Made by a program: the position numbers and the translations under genes
From: Sinimarinibacterium sp. NLF-5-8
Lineage (GTDB): Bacteria > Pseudomonadota > Gammaproteobacteria > Nevskiales > Nevskiaceae
Direction: 5' to 3'
Assembly: GCF_010092425.1 (NCBI RefSeq)
Contig: NZ_CP048030.1
Span: forward strand, 2,987,501-3,051,500
Length of the DNA: 64,000 nucleotides
Notes under the pieces: generated by a model
The model's input: the letters and a program-made list of their open reading frames with translations, nothing else
What the model was told of the DNA's origin: nothing
Database searches by the model: none
Part shown: positions 6,914 to 16,558 of the stretch, one piece after another
How positions within the stretch are numbered: position 1 is the first letter of the stretch
How the letters are laid out: every line of letters begins with the position of its first letter

Positions 6914-9742
6914 TTATTTTTTGGGTTTGAGCAAAGGTTTCAAAAAGCGCCCGGTGTGGGAGCCTTTGACCTTGGCAACCGCCTCGGGCGTGCCGCTGGC
7001 GATGATTTGGCCGCCGCCGGAGCCGCCTTCGGGGCCTAAGTCGATCAGCCAGTCGGCGCGTTTGATTACGTCCAGATTGTGCTCGATGATGACCACGGTG
7101 TTGCCTTGTTCACGCAGTTGTTCGAGCACGGTGATGAGCTGGGCAACGTCGCCAAAGTGCAGGCCGGTGGTGGGTTCATCGAGGATGTACAGCGTGCGGC
7201 CGGTGCCTCGGCGTGAGAGTTCCTTTGCGAGTTTGATCCGCTGCGCTTCGCCGCCAGAAAGCGTGGTGGCGTTTTGCCCCAGCGTGATGTAGCTCAGGCC
7301 CACATCCATCAGCGTTTCCAGCTTGCGGTGCAGGGCGGGGACGGGGGCAAAAAATTGCACGGCGTCTTCCACCGTCATATCCAGCACTTCGTCGATGCGT
7401 TTGCCTTTGTAACGAATCTCCAGCGTTTCACGGTTGTAGCGTTTGCCGTGGCAGGTGTCGCAGGTGACGTAGACATCGGGCAAAAAGTGCATCTCAACCT
7501 TGATCACGCCATCGCCCTGACAGGTTTCGCAGCGCCCGCCCTTGACGTTAAAGCTGAACCGCCCCGGCGTGTAGCCGCGCGCGCGCGATTCGGGCACGGC
7601 GGCAAACAGGTCGCGGATGGTGGTGAACAGGCCGGTGTAGGTGGCAGGGTTGGAGCGCGGCGTGCGGCCAATCGGGGATTGGTCGATGTCGATGACTTTA
7701 TCCAGATGCTGCAAGCCGTCGATGGCATCGCAGGCGGCGTGATGGCTGGCCGCGCCGTTCAATGCGCGCGCGGCAAAGCCGAGCAGGGTGTCGTTGATCA
7801 GCGTGGATTTGCCGGAGCCGGAAACGCCGGTGACGCAGGTCATCAGGCCGATGGGGATTTGTGCGGTGACGTTTTGCAGATTGTTGCCGCGCGCGCCGAG
7901 GATGCTGATCCACTGGCCTTCGCGCGGGGCGTTGCGGGTTTGCGGCACGGTGATGGCTTTGCGCCCCGACAAATACGCGCCGGTGACGGAATCGGGTGCT
8001 TGTTCAACCTGTTGCGGCGTGCCTTGGGCAACCACATGGCCGCCGTGAACGCCCGCGCCGGGGCCAATATCCACCACATAATCGGCGTGGCGAATGGCGT
8101 CTTCGTCGTGCTCAACCACGATCACGGTGTTGCCCAGGTCACGCAGGCGAAACAGCGTTTGCAGCAGCCGCTCGTTGTCGCGCTGGTGCAGGCCGATGCT
8201 GGGTTCATCCAGCACATACAGCACACCGACCAACCCCGCGCCGATTTGCGAGGCGAGGCGAATCCGCTGGGCTTCGCCGCCGGACAGGGTTTCGGCGCTG
8301 CGCGCCAGCGTTAAATAATCCAGCCCAACATTGTTCAAAAAGCCCAGGCGCGCGCGGATTTCCTTGAGGATCTTGTCGGCAATCTCGCCCTTGTGACCGG
8401 GCAGGTGCAGGGCTTCAAAAAACGTAGCGGCATCTTCAATCGAGCGGGTCGTGAGTTCCGGCAGGTTGTGATCGGCGACAAACACATTGCGCGCGGCGCG
8501 GTTGAGGCGCTGGCCGCCGCAGTCGGGGCAGGGCTGGTTGGAGAGGTATTTGGCGAGTTCTTCACGCACCGCTTCGGAGTCGGTTTCGTGATAGCGGCGC
8601 TCCAGGTTGGGGATGATGCCTTCAAAGCGGTGGGTGCTTTTTTTCAGCCGACCCCGATCATCCGGGTATTCAAACTCCACGCGCTCATCGCCGCTGCCGT
8701 AAAGCATTACTTCGCGCGCGCGCGCGCTCATGTTCTGAAACGGGATGTGCGGATCAAAGCCGTAATGGCGCGCCAGCGACGTGACAAAGTGCCAGTAATA
8801 GGGATTGCGCTGATCCCAGGAGCGAATCGCGCCCTCGGCCAGCGAGCGTTCGGGGTATTGCACCACGCGCGCGGGGTCAAAGATTTGCAGCGTACCCAGG
8901 CCGTCGCATTTGGGGCAGGCGCCGTGCGGGGCGTTGAACGAAAACAGTCGCGGTTCGAGTTCTTCCAGCGCATAGCCGCAGTGCGGGCAAGACATGCGCG
9001 CGGAAAAGCCAATGGTCTGGCCTTCGCTTTGGTACGGCACGACCTGAGCGAGTCCGTCCGAGAGCTTGAGCGCGGTTTCAAAGGATTCGGCCAGGCGCTG
9101 CTTTAAATCCGCGCGCACCTTGAAACGATCCACCACGATTTCGATGTCGTGCTTGAGCTTGCGGTTGAGCGTTGGCACTTCGTCCAGCTCGAACACGGTG
9201 CCGTCCACCCGCACGCGGATAAAACCCTGCGCGCGCGCTTGTTCAAACCATTCGGCGTGTTCGCCCTTGCGTCCGCGCACCACCGGCGCCAGCAGCAGCC
9301 AGGCCGAATCCTCCGGCAGCGCCAGCACCTGATCGACCATCTGCTGCACGCTTTGCGCCTCCAGCGTGACCCCATGATCGGGGCAGCGCGCGGTGCCGAC
9401 GCGGGCAAACAGCAGGCGCAGGTAGTCGTAGATCTCGGTCACCGTGCCCACGGTGGAGCGCGGGTTGTGCGAGGTGGATTTTTGCTCGATCGAAATCGCC
9501 GGAGACAAACCCTCGATGGCGTCCACATCCGGCTTTTGCATCATCGACAAAAACTGCCGCGCGTAGGCCGACAGCGATTCCACATAGCGGCGCTGACCCT
9601 CGGCGTAGAGCGTGTCAAACGCCAGCGACGATTTGCCGGAGCCGGACAAGCCGGTGATGACGATCAGTCGATCGCGCGGCAAGTCCAGCGAAATGTTTTT
9701 GAGGTTGTGCGTGCGCGCACCGCGAATGTGGATGCAATCCAT
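6914..9742 (-). CDS. uvrA: UvrABC excinuclease subunit A
   Basis: This is the damage-recognition ATPase of nucleotide excision repair, acting in the cytoplasm with UvrB and UvrC. The 942-residue length is normal. It has two ABC ATPase modules: Walker [10 protein letters not shown] near residue 31 and GVSGSGKST near residue 640, signatures LSGGEAQRI in both halves, and DEP Walker B motifs (LDEPSIGLH and LDEPTTGLH). Zinc modules are visible as CPHCGY...CPKCDGLG and CETCQGDG...CDTCHGKRY. It is divergent from an MFS transporter and ssb, a neighbourhood also seen in pseudomonads. I saw no convincing LexA box in the short upstream region. Confidence 0.98.
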   Translation of the reverse strand: MDCIHIRGARTHNLKNISLDLPRDRLIVITGLSGSGKSSLAFDTLYAEGQRRYVESLSAYARQFLSMMQKPDVDAIEGLSPAISIEQKSTSHNPRSTVGTVTEIYDYLRLLFARVGTARCPDHGVTLEAQSVQQMVDQVLALPEDSAWLLLAPVVRGRKGEHAEWFEQARAQGFIRVRVDGTVFELDEVPTLNRKLKHDIEIVVDRFKVRADLKQRLAESFETALKLSDGLAQVVPYQSEGQTIGFSARMSCPHCGYALEELEPRLFSFNAPHGACPKCDGLGTLQIFDPARVVQYPERSLAEGAIRSWDQRNPYYWHFVTSLARHYGFDPHIPFQNMSARAREVMLYGSGDERVEFEYPDDRGRLKKSTHRFEGIIPNLERRYHETDSEAVREELAKYLSNQPCPDCGGQRLNRAARNVFVADHNLPELTTRSIEDAATFFEALHLPGHKGEIADKILKEIRARLGFLNNVGLDYLTLARSAETLSGGEAQRIRLASQIGAGLVGVLYVLDEPSIGLHQRDNERLLQTLFRLRDLGNTVIVVEHDEDAIRHADYVVDIGPGAGVHGGHVVAQGTPQQVEQAPDSVTGAYLSGRKAITVPQTRNAPREGQWISILGARGNNLQNVTAQIPIGLMTCVTGVSGSGKSTLINDTLLGFAARALNGAASHHAACDAIDGLQHLDKVIDIDQSPIGRTPRSNPATYTGLFTTIRDLFAAVPESRARGYTPGRFSFNVKGGRCETCQGDGVIKVEMHFLPDVYVTCDTCHGKRYNRETLEIRYKGKRIDEVLDMTVEDAVQFFAPVPALHRKLETLMDVGLSYITLGQNATTLSGGEAQRIKLAKELSRRGTGRTLYILDEPTTGLHFGDVAQLITVLEQLREQGNTVVIIEHNLDVIKRADWLIDLGPEGGSGGGQIIASGTPEAVAKVKGSHTGRFLKPLLKPKK

Positions 9743-9882
9743 GACCGGCCAAAAGTGAAGCGGGGGAACACGCTAATATAGCGCGCTTGATCCGGTGGCT
9801 TTGGGCGCGCGCCTACAAATGGAACGGTTTGCGCCCGCGCCGGTCAGTGCTTTTCTCATTTGAATATGAACTTGAATCTTCC

Positions 9883-11067
9883 ATGAATGCCCAAGAATGG
9901 CGCTCAGTGTTCGCGCTGGGTGCGTTGTACGCCCTGCGGATGCTCGGCATGTTCATGGTGCTGCCCGTGTTTGCCCTGTATGCCCGCGACCTGCCTGAAC
10001 CGGCGCAGCCGTGGCAGATCGGCATGGCGATCGGCATCTACGGACTCACCCAGGCGATTTTGCAAATCCCCGCCGGAATGCTCTCCGATCGCTATGGCCG
10101 CAAGCCGGTGATTATGGTCGGCATGTTGATTTTTGCGCTGGGCAGCTATGTGGCGGGTGCCAGCGACAACATCAACTGGATCATCGCCGGGCGTGCGATC
10201 CAGGGCGGCGGTGCCATCTCCGGCGTGGTCGCCGCGCTGCTGGCAGACGTGACACGCGACAGTGTGCGCACCACGGCGATGGCGATTCTCGGCGCCGGCA
10301 TGGGCCTGGCGTTTGTGCTGGCTTTGGTGCTGGGGCCGCTGGTGTCCGGCTGGATTGGCGTGAACGGCATTTTCTGGCTCACCGGCGTGCTGGCATTGCT
10401 GGCACTGCCGCTGTTGATCTGGGGCGTGCCCACCCCGCGCGCGCCGCAATCGCGCGATGGTGATTTGCGCACGGTGCTGGCCAATCCCACGCTGCTGCGG
10501 CTGGATGCCGGCATCTTTTTGCTGCACGCCTGCATGACGGCGGTGTTCACCATCGTGCCGCTGGCGATTGCGCAAACGCTGGGATGGGATGGCTCCGAGC
10601 ACTGGAAGCTGTATCTGCCGGTGCTGATCGTGAGCCTGATTCCCGTCTTTCCACTGATTCGCCGCGCCGAAAAAGGCGGGCGCTTCAAAGTGATTTTTCT
10701 CGGTGCCATCGGCGCACTGGCGCTGGCCTTGATGCTGGCCGCCGCGGGCTATCGCACGCCCACCGGGCTGGTGCTGGCAATGCTGCTGTATTTCACCGCG
10801 TTCAATTTTTTGGAAGGCGCGCTGCCGTCGCTGATCTCACGCGCCGCGCCGCCCGCGCAAAAAGGCGCGGCGCTGGGGGCGTATTCCAGCGCGCAGTTTT
10901 TAGGCTCTTTTACCGGCGGCGCACTGGCCGGGCTGGCGCTGCAATTCGGCGGCATCGGCGGCGGCTTTGCCGTCCTCACAAGCTTGCCCGTGTTGTGGCT
11001 GATGGTCGCAACAGGGCAAACTTTCATTCATTCTGCTCACGCAAAACCTTCAGCGATTACGGAGTAA
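9883..11067 (+). CDS. MFS transporter (YajR-like)
   Basis: A 394-residue major facilitator protein with about twelve membrane spans. The cytoplasmic loop motif between TM2 and TM3 reads GMLSDRYGRKPV. ATG 9883 (MNAQEWRSVFALGALYALR) is preferred over an upstream in-frame start because it begins directly before TM1 and matches family N-termini. The sequence resembles the YajR-type drug/proton antiporters but lacks their C-terminal soluble domain. It lies between uvrA (divergent) and ssb (3 nt downstream, same strand). The substrate is unknown. Confidence 0.88.
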   Translation: MNAQEWRSVFALGALYALRMLGMFMVLPVFALYARDLPEPAQPWQIGMAIGIYGLTQAILQIPAGMLSDRYGRKPVIMVGMLIFALGSYVAGASDNINWIIAGRAIQGGGAISGVVAALLADVTRDSVRTTAMAILGAGMGLAFVLALVLGPLVSGWIGVNGIFWLTGVLALLALPLLIWGVPTPRAPQSRDGDLRTVLANPTLLRLDAGIFLLHACMTAVFTIVPLAIAQTLGWDGSEHWKLYLPVLIVSLIPVFPLIRRAEKGGRFKVIFLGAIGALALALMLAAAGYRTPTGLVLAMLLYFTAFNFLEGALPSLISRAAPPAQKGAALGAYSSAQFLGSFTGGALAGLALQFGGIGGGFAVLTSLPVLWLMVATGQTFIHSAHAKPSAITE

Positions 11068-11070
11068 CTC

Positions 11071-11577
11071 ATGGCTCGCGGCGTAAACAAAGTCATCTTG
11101 ATTGGCAATCTCGGCAAAGATCCCGAGGTGCGCTATTTTCCCAGCGGCGATCCGATTGCCAATGCCACGATTGCCACCACCGAGAGCTGGAAGGATCGGC
11201 AGACGGGCGAAACCAAGGAGGCGACCGAGTGGCATAACGTCGTATTTCCCGGCAAATTGGGCGAAATTGCCGGCAAATACCTCAGAAAAGGCTCAAAGGT
11301 CTACGTCGAAGGCAGTCTGCGCACGCGCAAATGGACCGACAAGGAAGGCCGCGATCGTTACACCACCGAAATCCGCGTGCAGGACATGCAGATGCTCGAT
11401 GGCAGACCCAGCGGCGGCGCGGCTCCGATGGGGGATGACGGCTATGGCGGTGGCTATGATGCGCCTGCCACCCCCCCTGCGTCGCGCCGTGCGCCGCCGC
11501 CGTCACGTCCGGCGCCGCAGCAGCAGCCCGAATCGGCCATGGGCGATATCCCGCTGGATGACGACATCCCGTTCTAG
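11071..11577 (+). CDS. ssb: Single-stranded DNA-binding protein
   Basis: This 168-residue SSB protects single-stranded DNA and recruits repair and replication enzymes. The OB fold covers about residues 1-110 ([20 protein letters not shown], then [20 protein letters not shown]). A Gly/Pro-rich flexible linker follows, ending in the acidic tip DDDIPF that binds partner proteins. The gene starts 3 nt after the MFS gene, so the two may share a transcript. A strong terminator follows. Confidence 0.98.
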   Translation: MARGVNKVILIGNLGKDPEVRYFPSGDPIANATIATTESWKDRQTGETKEATEWHNVVFPGKLGEIAGKYLRKGSKVYVEGSLRTRKWTDKEGRDRYTTEIRVQDMQMLDGRPSGGAAPMGDDGYGGGYDAPATPPASRRAPPPSRPAPQQQPESAMGDIPLDDDIPF

Positions 11578-11601
11578 CGCAAAATGACCTTTTGATTTTG
11601 A

Positions 11602-11637
11602 GACAAAGCCCCGCCAGACGGGGCTTTGTCGTCTTTC
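11602..11637 (+). terminator. Rho-independent terminator after ssb
   Basis: GACAAAGCCCCG (11602-11613) and CGGGGCTTTGTC (11619-11630) form a perfect 12-bp stem with a 5-nt loop, followed by a short T-containing tail. It separates ssb from the electron-transfer cluster that begins at 11798. Confidence 0.85.
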
Positions 11638-11797
11638 GCGGCGTTTTACAGGCGTGCCGCCTGTGCGCGCGGGTTTTGCTGCAGGGTTGCGCCGGGATCG
11701 CTTCGGGTGTGACCGAGTTGGCGTCGTCAGATTCAAAAAATATCGGCAGGGGTCGCCGTCTGGGTTAATCTGTGTCGTAATCGCTTGGGGGAAGCGC

Positions 11798-14221
11798 ATG
11801 GGGAACGCGGCACGTTATCGGATTGCAATCGTCGGCTCGGGCCCGGGCGGTTTTTCGGCTGCCTGTCGCGCAGCGCAAAAGGGCGATTCACATATTTTGC
11901 TGGAAGCCCAGCCGCACCTGTCCAATACGATTTATCGCTATCAGAAAGGCAAGCACGTCATGGCCGAGCCCAACGTGCTGCCGCTGCGTGCCGAAACCGG
12001 CTTTGAAGCGGGCAGCCGCGAGGCCATTCTGGCGGTGTGGAATGCCGATGCCGAACGGCTCGGGGTGAACCTGCGTTACCGTGCCGAAGTGCGCGCCATC
12101 GACCGTCAGGATGAAGGCTTTGTGCTGACGCTGGGCAATGGCGAGACGATCCTTGCCGAAACGGTGATTCTGGGCATTGGCGTGCAGGGCAACCCACGCA
12201 AGATGGGCGTGCCCGGCGAGGATTTGCCCAACATCCAGTATCAGCTCGACGATCCTGATGCATACAAGGGTGAAACCATCGTCGTCATCGGCGCGGGCGA
12301 CGCGGCGATCGAGAACGCAGTGGCGTTGTCGCGCCAGAACACGGTGCATATCGTCAACCGTCGGGACGAGTTTTCGCGCGCCAAGGATGGCAACAACAAT
12401 CTGATTCTGAGCGCCATCGAACAGGGCAAGGTGCGCTGTCATTACAACAGTGCGCCGGAGGCGGTGGTGGCGCTGCCGGGCGATGACGCCAGTGGCAAGC
12501 CGATGCGGCTGCGCCTGAGTGCGGCCGAAGGCAGCGTTGAGGTGCCCTGTGATCGCATCATCGCGCGCCTCGGGGCGACGCCGCAGCGTGCCTTCGTTGA
12601 AGCCTGCGGCATCACCTTTCCCAGTGAGGAAGCCGATGCGGTGCCGCAGGTGTCCGCCACCTACGAATCCAACGTGCCGGGGCTGTACATCATCGGCGCG
12701 CTGGCCGGTTATCCGCTGATCAAGCAGGCGATGAATCAGGGCTATGAAGTCGTCGAGTTCATCTGTGGCCGCCCGGTGGAACCTGCCGACGAACCGCTGC
12801 TGCGTGAAAAATTCACCGCGTTTTCGGCCACGCCGGACGTGGATGCGTTCCTCGACGTGATGGCGCTGCGCGCGCCGCTGCTGGCGGCCATGAACCGGCT
12901 GCAACTGCGCGAGTTTTTGCTCGAAAGCCGCATTTTTGCGCCCGCCGAAGGCACGGTACTGTACCGCGCGGGCGATTACGGCAACTCGGTGTTCATCGTG
13001 GTGTCGGGTGAGGTCGGCGTGGCGCTGGGCACGCAGCCGGACGATGCCCTCAAGCCGATCAAGGCCGGCCGCATTTTTGGCGAAATGGCGCTGGTGTCCG
13101 GGCGTCCGCGCTCGGCGCCGGTGATTGCGGGCAAAGGCTGTGTGCTGGTGGAGGTGCCGCGCCGGGCGATGCTCAAGCTGATTGCCTCCAACGCACGCGC
13201 GCGCGCCTATGTCGATCGCATCTTCACCACGCGCGCGTTGCAACGCTATCTGCTGCCGGGCGTGGATGATGCCCAGCTCAAACCGATCGTCGATACCGCC
13301 ACGCTGTGTCCGTTCAAGGCGGGCGAGTCGATCTACCGGATCGGTGATGCGGCCAACGTCATCCATCTGGTGCGTTCGGGGTCGGTCACCACCTCGGTGG
13401 TTGCCGCCGATGGTCACGAGATCGTGCTGCAATACCATGCCGCCGGGCAGTATTTTGGCGAGCTGGCGGTGATTCTCGGCAGCGCGCGCACGCAGCATGC
13501 CAAAGCCGCCATCAAGACCGAAACCATCCGCATCGACGCCGCGCCGTTTTTGCAGCTGCTCGACCGGCAACCGCAGTTGCGCGCGGCGCTGCGTGAACGG
13601 TTTCGTGATCAGATCGAGCAACGCCTGCAACTGGAGCGCGATCCGGAGCGCAGCGCGCGCATGAACTTTCTGCTGGCGCAGGGGCTGGGTGAGGCCACCG
13701 ATGTGCTGTTGATCGACGAGGCGCTGTGCATCCGCTGCGATCAATGCGAAAAAGCCTGCGCGGCAACCCACGGCAATGTCTCGCGCCTCAACCGTGAGGC
13801 GGGGGCGACGTTCGACAATCTGCATGTGCCGACTTCGTGCCGTCACTGCGAGCATCCGCACTGCATGAAGGATTGCCCGCCGGATGCCATCCGCCGCTCT
13901 CCCAATGGCGAGGTGTACATCCAGGACACCTGCATTGGCTGCGGCAACTGTGAGCGCAATTGTCCGTATGGCGTGATTCACATGGGGGTGGAGACGCAAG
14001 ACGAGCCGAGCCTGTGGCGCTGGATGCTGTTCGGGCGCGGCATGGCGCCGGGGACCGATGTTCACGACTACCCCGCAGGCTCGATCAAAAAAGCGGCCAA
14101 ATGCGATATGTGCGGCAGCCGCGATGCGGGGCCGGCCTGCGTGCAGGCGTGTCCCACCGGCGCGGCGATCCGGGTTGCCCCCGAAGATTTTTTCAAGGTT
14201 CTTGCCCATGAGCGGGATTAA
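11798..14221 (+). CDS. FAD oxidoreductase fused to two cNMP-binding domains and a four-cluster ferredoxin
   Basis: An 807-residue soluble protein with three parts. Residues 1-350 form a two-dinucleotide-binding flavoprotein (GSGPGGFSAACRA at about residue 13, and VVIGAGDAAIENA for NAD(P)H). Residues about 370-490 and 485-610 are two CRP-type cyclic-nucleotide-binding domains; their phosphate-binding cassettes read FGEMALVSGRPRSA and FGELAVILGSARTQ. From about residue 644 a DmsB-like ferredoxin follows, with CIRCDQCEKAC, CRHCEHPHCMKDCP, CIGCGNCERNCP and CDMCG...CVQACP, enough for four 4Fe-4S clusters. The protein likely takes electrons from NAD(P)H and passes them through the Fe-S wire to the membrane partner encoded next. 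ATG 11798 is preceded by GGGGGA; the longer frame from 11654 has no protein-like start. The second cassette lacks the Arg-Ser-Ala end, so it may bind more weakly. The gating role is inferred. Confidence 0.88.
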   Translation: MGNAARYRIAIVGSGPGGFSAACRAAQKGDSHILLEAQPHLSNTIYRYQKGKHVMAEPNVLPLRAETGFEAGSREAILAVWNADAERLGVNLRYRAEVRAIDRQDEGFVLTLGNGETILAETVILGIGVQGNPRKMGVPGEDLPNIQYQLDDPDAYKGETIVVIGAGDAAIENAVALSRQNTVHIVNRRDEFSRAKDGNNNLILSAIEQGKVRCHYNSAPEAVVALPGDDASGKPMRLRLSAAEGSVEVPCDRIIARLGATPQRAFVEACGITFPSEEADAVPQVSATYESNVPGLYIIGALAGYPLIKQAMNQGYEVVEFICGRPVEPADEPLLREKFTAFSATPDVDAFLDVMALRAPLLAAMNRLQLREFLLESRIFAPAEGTVLYRAGDYGNSVFIVVSGEVGVALGTQPDDALKPIKAGRIFGEMALVSGRPRSAPVIAGKGCVLVEVPRRAMLKLIASNARARAYVDRIFTTRALQRYLLPGVDDAQLKPIVDTATLCPFKAGESIYRIGDAANVIHLVRSGSVTTSVVAADGHEIVLQYHAAGQYFGELAVILGSARTQHAKAAIKTETIRIDAAPFLQLLDRQPQLRAALRERFRDQIEQRLQLERDPERSARMNFLLAQGLGEATDVLLIDEALCIRCDQCEKACAATHGNVSRLNREAGATFDNLHVPTSCRHCEHPHCMKDCPPDAIRRSPNGEVYIQDTCIGCGNCERNCPYGVIHMGVETQDEPSLWRWMLFGRGMAPGTDVHDYPAGSIKKAAKCDMCGSRDAGPACVQACPTGAAIRVAPEDFFKVLAHERD

Positions 14222-15230
14222 GACCGTCTGGCGCACTTTGCAGCGCGCGCTTTTGGGCGTGGGCGAGGCGCCGTCGCAGCATGTCTCGTTCTTGCTGTAC
14301 CAGCGCGCCCGCTGGCTGAAAATTGCCCTGGTGCTGTGTGCGCTGGCGGCGCTGGTTTATCTCTGGCACGACCCCATCGAAGGCAAAAGCGGCAGCACCT
14401 GGCTGGGCTATGGCCTCGGCACGCTGGGCGCGGTGCTGATCGGCTGGCTGGCGTATCTGGGCGTCCGCAAACGCCAGTTTCAGCGCGGTGCCGGACGGGT
14501 GCAGGGCTGGGTGTCGGCGCATGTGTATCTGGGGCTGGCGCTGACCGTGGTGGTCACGCTGCACACGGGTTTTCAACTCGGCTGGAACGTGCACACGCTG
14601 GCCTACGGGCTGATGCTGCTGGTGATTTTGAGCGGCCTGTATGGCATCAGCGCATATGCCGTGATTCCGCGTCAGATCACCGCCAACCGCGATGCGCTGG
14701 AATTGCGCGCGATGCTGGAGCAGATCACCAGCCTCAATCAGACCGCGCTGGCGCTGGCAGAGCGGATTGACCCGGAAACACACGCGATCACCGCGCGCTC
14801 GGTCAGCGAGGTGCGCATCGGTGGCAGCGCCTGGGAGCAGCTCAGTGGTCGCTATCGACGCGTTGGCGAAGTCAGCGGTCTGGAACAATTTGCCCGACGC
14901 AAACGCGCCGAGCTGCTGAACAAGGCCGTCAGCGCTGCGCAAGCGCCCGCGCGCGGGGGACGGCAGGCGACGATTGCATTTGTGGCCGATCAGATCTTTG
15001 CCGCCGGCGGCGCGCGCGGCCATGACAAAACCGGTGATGACAAGGCCACGGAAACCCTGCAAAAACTGTTGCAGACCATTGCCCGGCGCAAAAACCTGGT
15101 CGTCCGGGTCAATCGCGATATCACCCTGCGCGCGCGGCTCAATGTCTGGCTGTATGTGCATATCCCGCTGACCGTGGCGCTGCTGGCAGCGTTGCTGATC
15201 CACATCCTTGTCGTGTTTTTGTACTGGTAA
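14208..15230 (+). CDS. Cytochrome b-like integral membrane protein
   Basis: A 340-residue protein starting at ATG 14208, inside the last codons of the FAD/Fe-S gene. Membrane spans occur near residues 40-60, 70-90, 105-125 and 130-150 and at the C-terminus (VALLAALLIHILVVFLYW). Histidines in paired spans (SAHVYLGLALTVVVTLHTGF, NVHTLAYG, YVHIPLTVALL) suggest a di-haem cytochrome b fold like those in ferric reductases and hydrogenases. A soluble segment lies between residues about 160 and 300. The gene overlap implies translational coupling and a direct complex with the upstream enzyme. It would carry electrons across the inner membrane to periplasmic cytochromes. The exact family is not certain. 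Confidence 0.75.
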   Translation: MSGIKTVWRTLQRALLGVGEAPSQHVSFLLYQRARWLKIALVLCALAALVYLWHDPIEGKSGSTWLGYGLGTLGAVLIGWLAYLGVRKRQFQRGAGRVQGWVSAHVYLGLALTVVVTLHTGFQLGWNVHTLAYGLMLLVILSGLYGISAYAVIPRQITANRDALELRAMLEQITSLNQTALALAERIDPETHAITARSVSEVRIGGSAWEQLSGRYRRVGEVSGLEQFARRKRAELLNKAVSAAQAPARGGRQATIAFVADQIFAAGGARGHDKTGDDKATETLQKLLQTIARRKNLVVRVNRDITLRARLNVWLYVHIPLTVALLAALLIHILVVFLYW

Positions 15231-15253
15231 GGCGAATCTATGAGAGCCCGCCC

Positions 15254-16558
15254 ATGAGCCCGCCGCCTGAACATCACAAGGACGGTGCAACGCCGACCAT
15301 CACCAGCCTGGCGGAAGCCGGCTGGCGGCTGCGCCGCCCTGCGGTGATCCTCGCCGTGCTGATTACGCTGCTGTGCCTGCTGGTGCCGTTGCTGCTGCGC
15401 GGCATCGGCGTGCCGGCAGCGGCCAAGCGGTGGCTGCCCAGTGATGCGCAGTGGTCATCCGGGCAAATCAGCAACGCGCATGTGCAGTTTGGACAGAACT
15501 GCGAGGTGTGCCATCAGACCCTGCTGGTGCCGGTGCGCGACGAGGCCTGTCTGGCCTGCCACAGCGGTATTGCCGAACACGGCGATGATGCGGCCGTGTT
15601 GCGTGACGCCGGACTCGATACCCGCCGCTGCGCCAGTTGTCACTTTGAACACGGCGGCCCCCATGCCGTGCAGCAGCGCCATCCGGCGCTGTGCGCCGAT
15701 TGCCATGCCGCGCCGGAGCGATACCCCTCGCTCAAGGACGTGGCGGCGGTCAGTGACTTTGCGCGCGCGCATCCGCCGTTCAAGGTCACTGTGGCCGTGG
15801 CCGGGCAAAGCGCGCGCGCGCGGGTGCTGCTGGATGCGCAGGCGCGCGATGTGTCCGGCCTGATTTTTCCGCACGATCTGCATCTTGATGCGCGCGGCAT
15901 TCAGGGCGCGGATGGCAAGCAGGTCTTGCAGTGCGCGGACTGCCATCGTCCGCTCATGGGCGGTGCCGGTTTTGAGCCACTGCGCTACAGCCGCGATTGC
16001 CAGAGTTGTCACCAATTGGACGTGGACCTCAACGGTCGCCAACTGCGCCTGCCGCATGGCAACAACGAGGCCGCGCGCGCGCTGTTGCAGCGCACCGCCG
16101 CGCTGGCACCGCTGGCTACGCCGCCGCCCGTGGACGAAAGCGAAGATCGTCGCCGCCCCGGTGCGCGTGCCGATCGCGGCGATGCCCGCCAGCAACCGGG
16201 CGCGGTGGACGAGGTTTTCGAGCGTCGCGTATGTGCCAAATGTCACAGCATCGTCAGCGATTCTGACGGCAGCCGCGTGCAACCGCCGCAGCTGGCACAA
16301 ACGTGGATGCCGCTGGCGCGCTTTGACCATGCGCCGCACCGCTGGGTCGGCTGCGACAGCTGCCATGCGGCGCAGCAGAGTCAGGATGCCGATGATCTGC
16401 TGCTGCCGCAGATCGAGTCTTGCCGACAGTGCCACGGCGGCATAAATTCGCACAGTAAGATTCAGTCCACCTGCATTGATTGCCATCGCTTTCATCAGGC
16501 GCACGAATTGACGAGCCAGGCTTTGGGGAGCCGAGCAGATGAGCAGACACAGCAATAA
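15254..16558 (+). CDS. Ten-haem periplasmic c-type cytochrome
   Basis: A 434-residue protein with one N-terminal membrane span (about residues 27-50, LAVLITLLCLLVPLLLRGIG), so probably anchored in the inner membrane and facing the periplasm. I count ten CXXCH haem-attachment motifs: CEVCH, CLACH, CASCH, CADCH twice, CQSCH, CAKCH, CDSCH, CRQCH and CIDCH. The closely spaced pairs resemble NrfH/NapC-type and class III multihaem cytochromes. It follows the cytochrome b gene by 24 nt and overlaps the next gene. It is the natural periplasmic electron carrier between the membrane module and the outer-membrane components. Confidence 0.9.
   Translation: MSPPPEHHKDGATPTITSLAEAGWRLRRPAVILAVLITLLCLLVPLLLRGIGVPAAAKRWLPSDAQWSSGQISNAHVQFGQNCEVCHQTLLVPVRDEACLACHSGIAEHGDDAAVLRDAGLDTRRCASCHFEHGGPHAVQQRHPALCADCHAAPERYPSLKDVAAVSDFARAHPPFKVTVAVAGQSARARVLLDAQARDVSGLIFPHDLHLDARGIQGADGKQVLQCADCHRPLMGGAGFEPLRYSRDCQSCHQLDVDLNGRQLRLPHGNNEAARALLQRTAALAPLATPPPVDESEDRRRPGARADRGDARQQPGAVDEVFERRVCAKCHSIVSDSDGSRVQPPQLAQTWMPLARFDHAPHRWVGCDSCHAAQQSQDADDLLLPQIESCRQCHGGINSHSKIQSTCIDCHRFHQAHELTSQALGSRADEQTQQ

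Noticed and set aside
9743-9882. LexA (SOS) box between uvrA and the MFS gene
   Set aside because: No CTG-N10-CAG palindrome could be found in this short region.
11888-14236. 782-codon minus-strand ORF opposite the FAD/Fe-S gene
   Set aside because: Its translation is His/Arg/Ala/Gln-rich with no domain, and it is a frame shadow of a strong coding gene in high-GC DNA.
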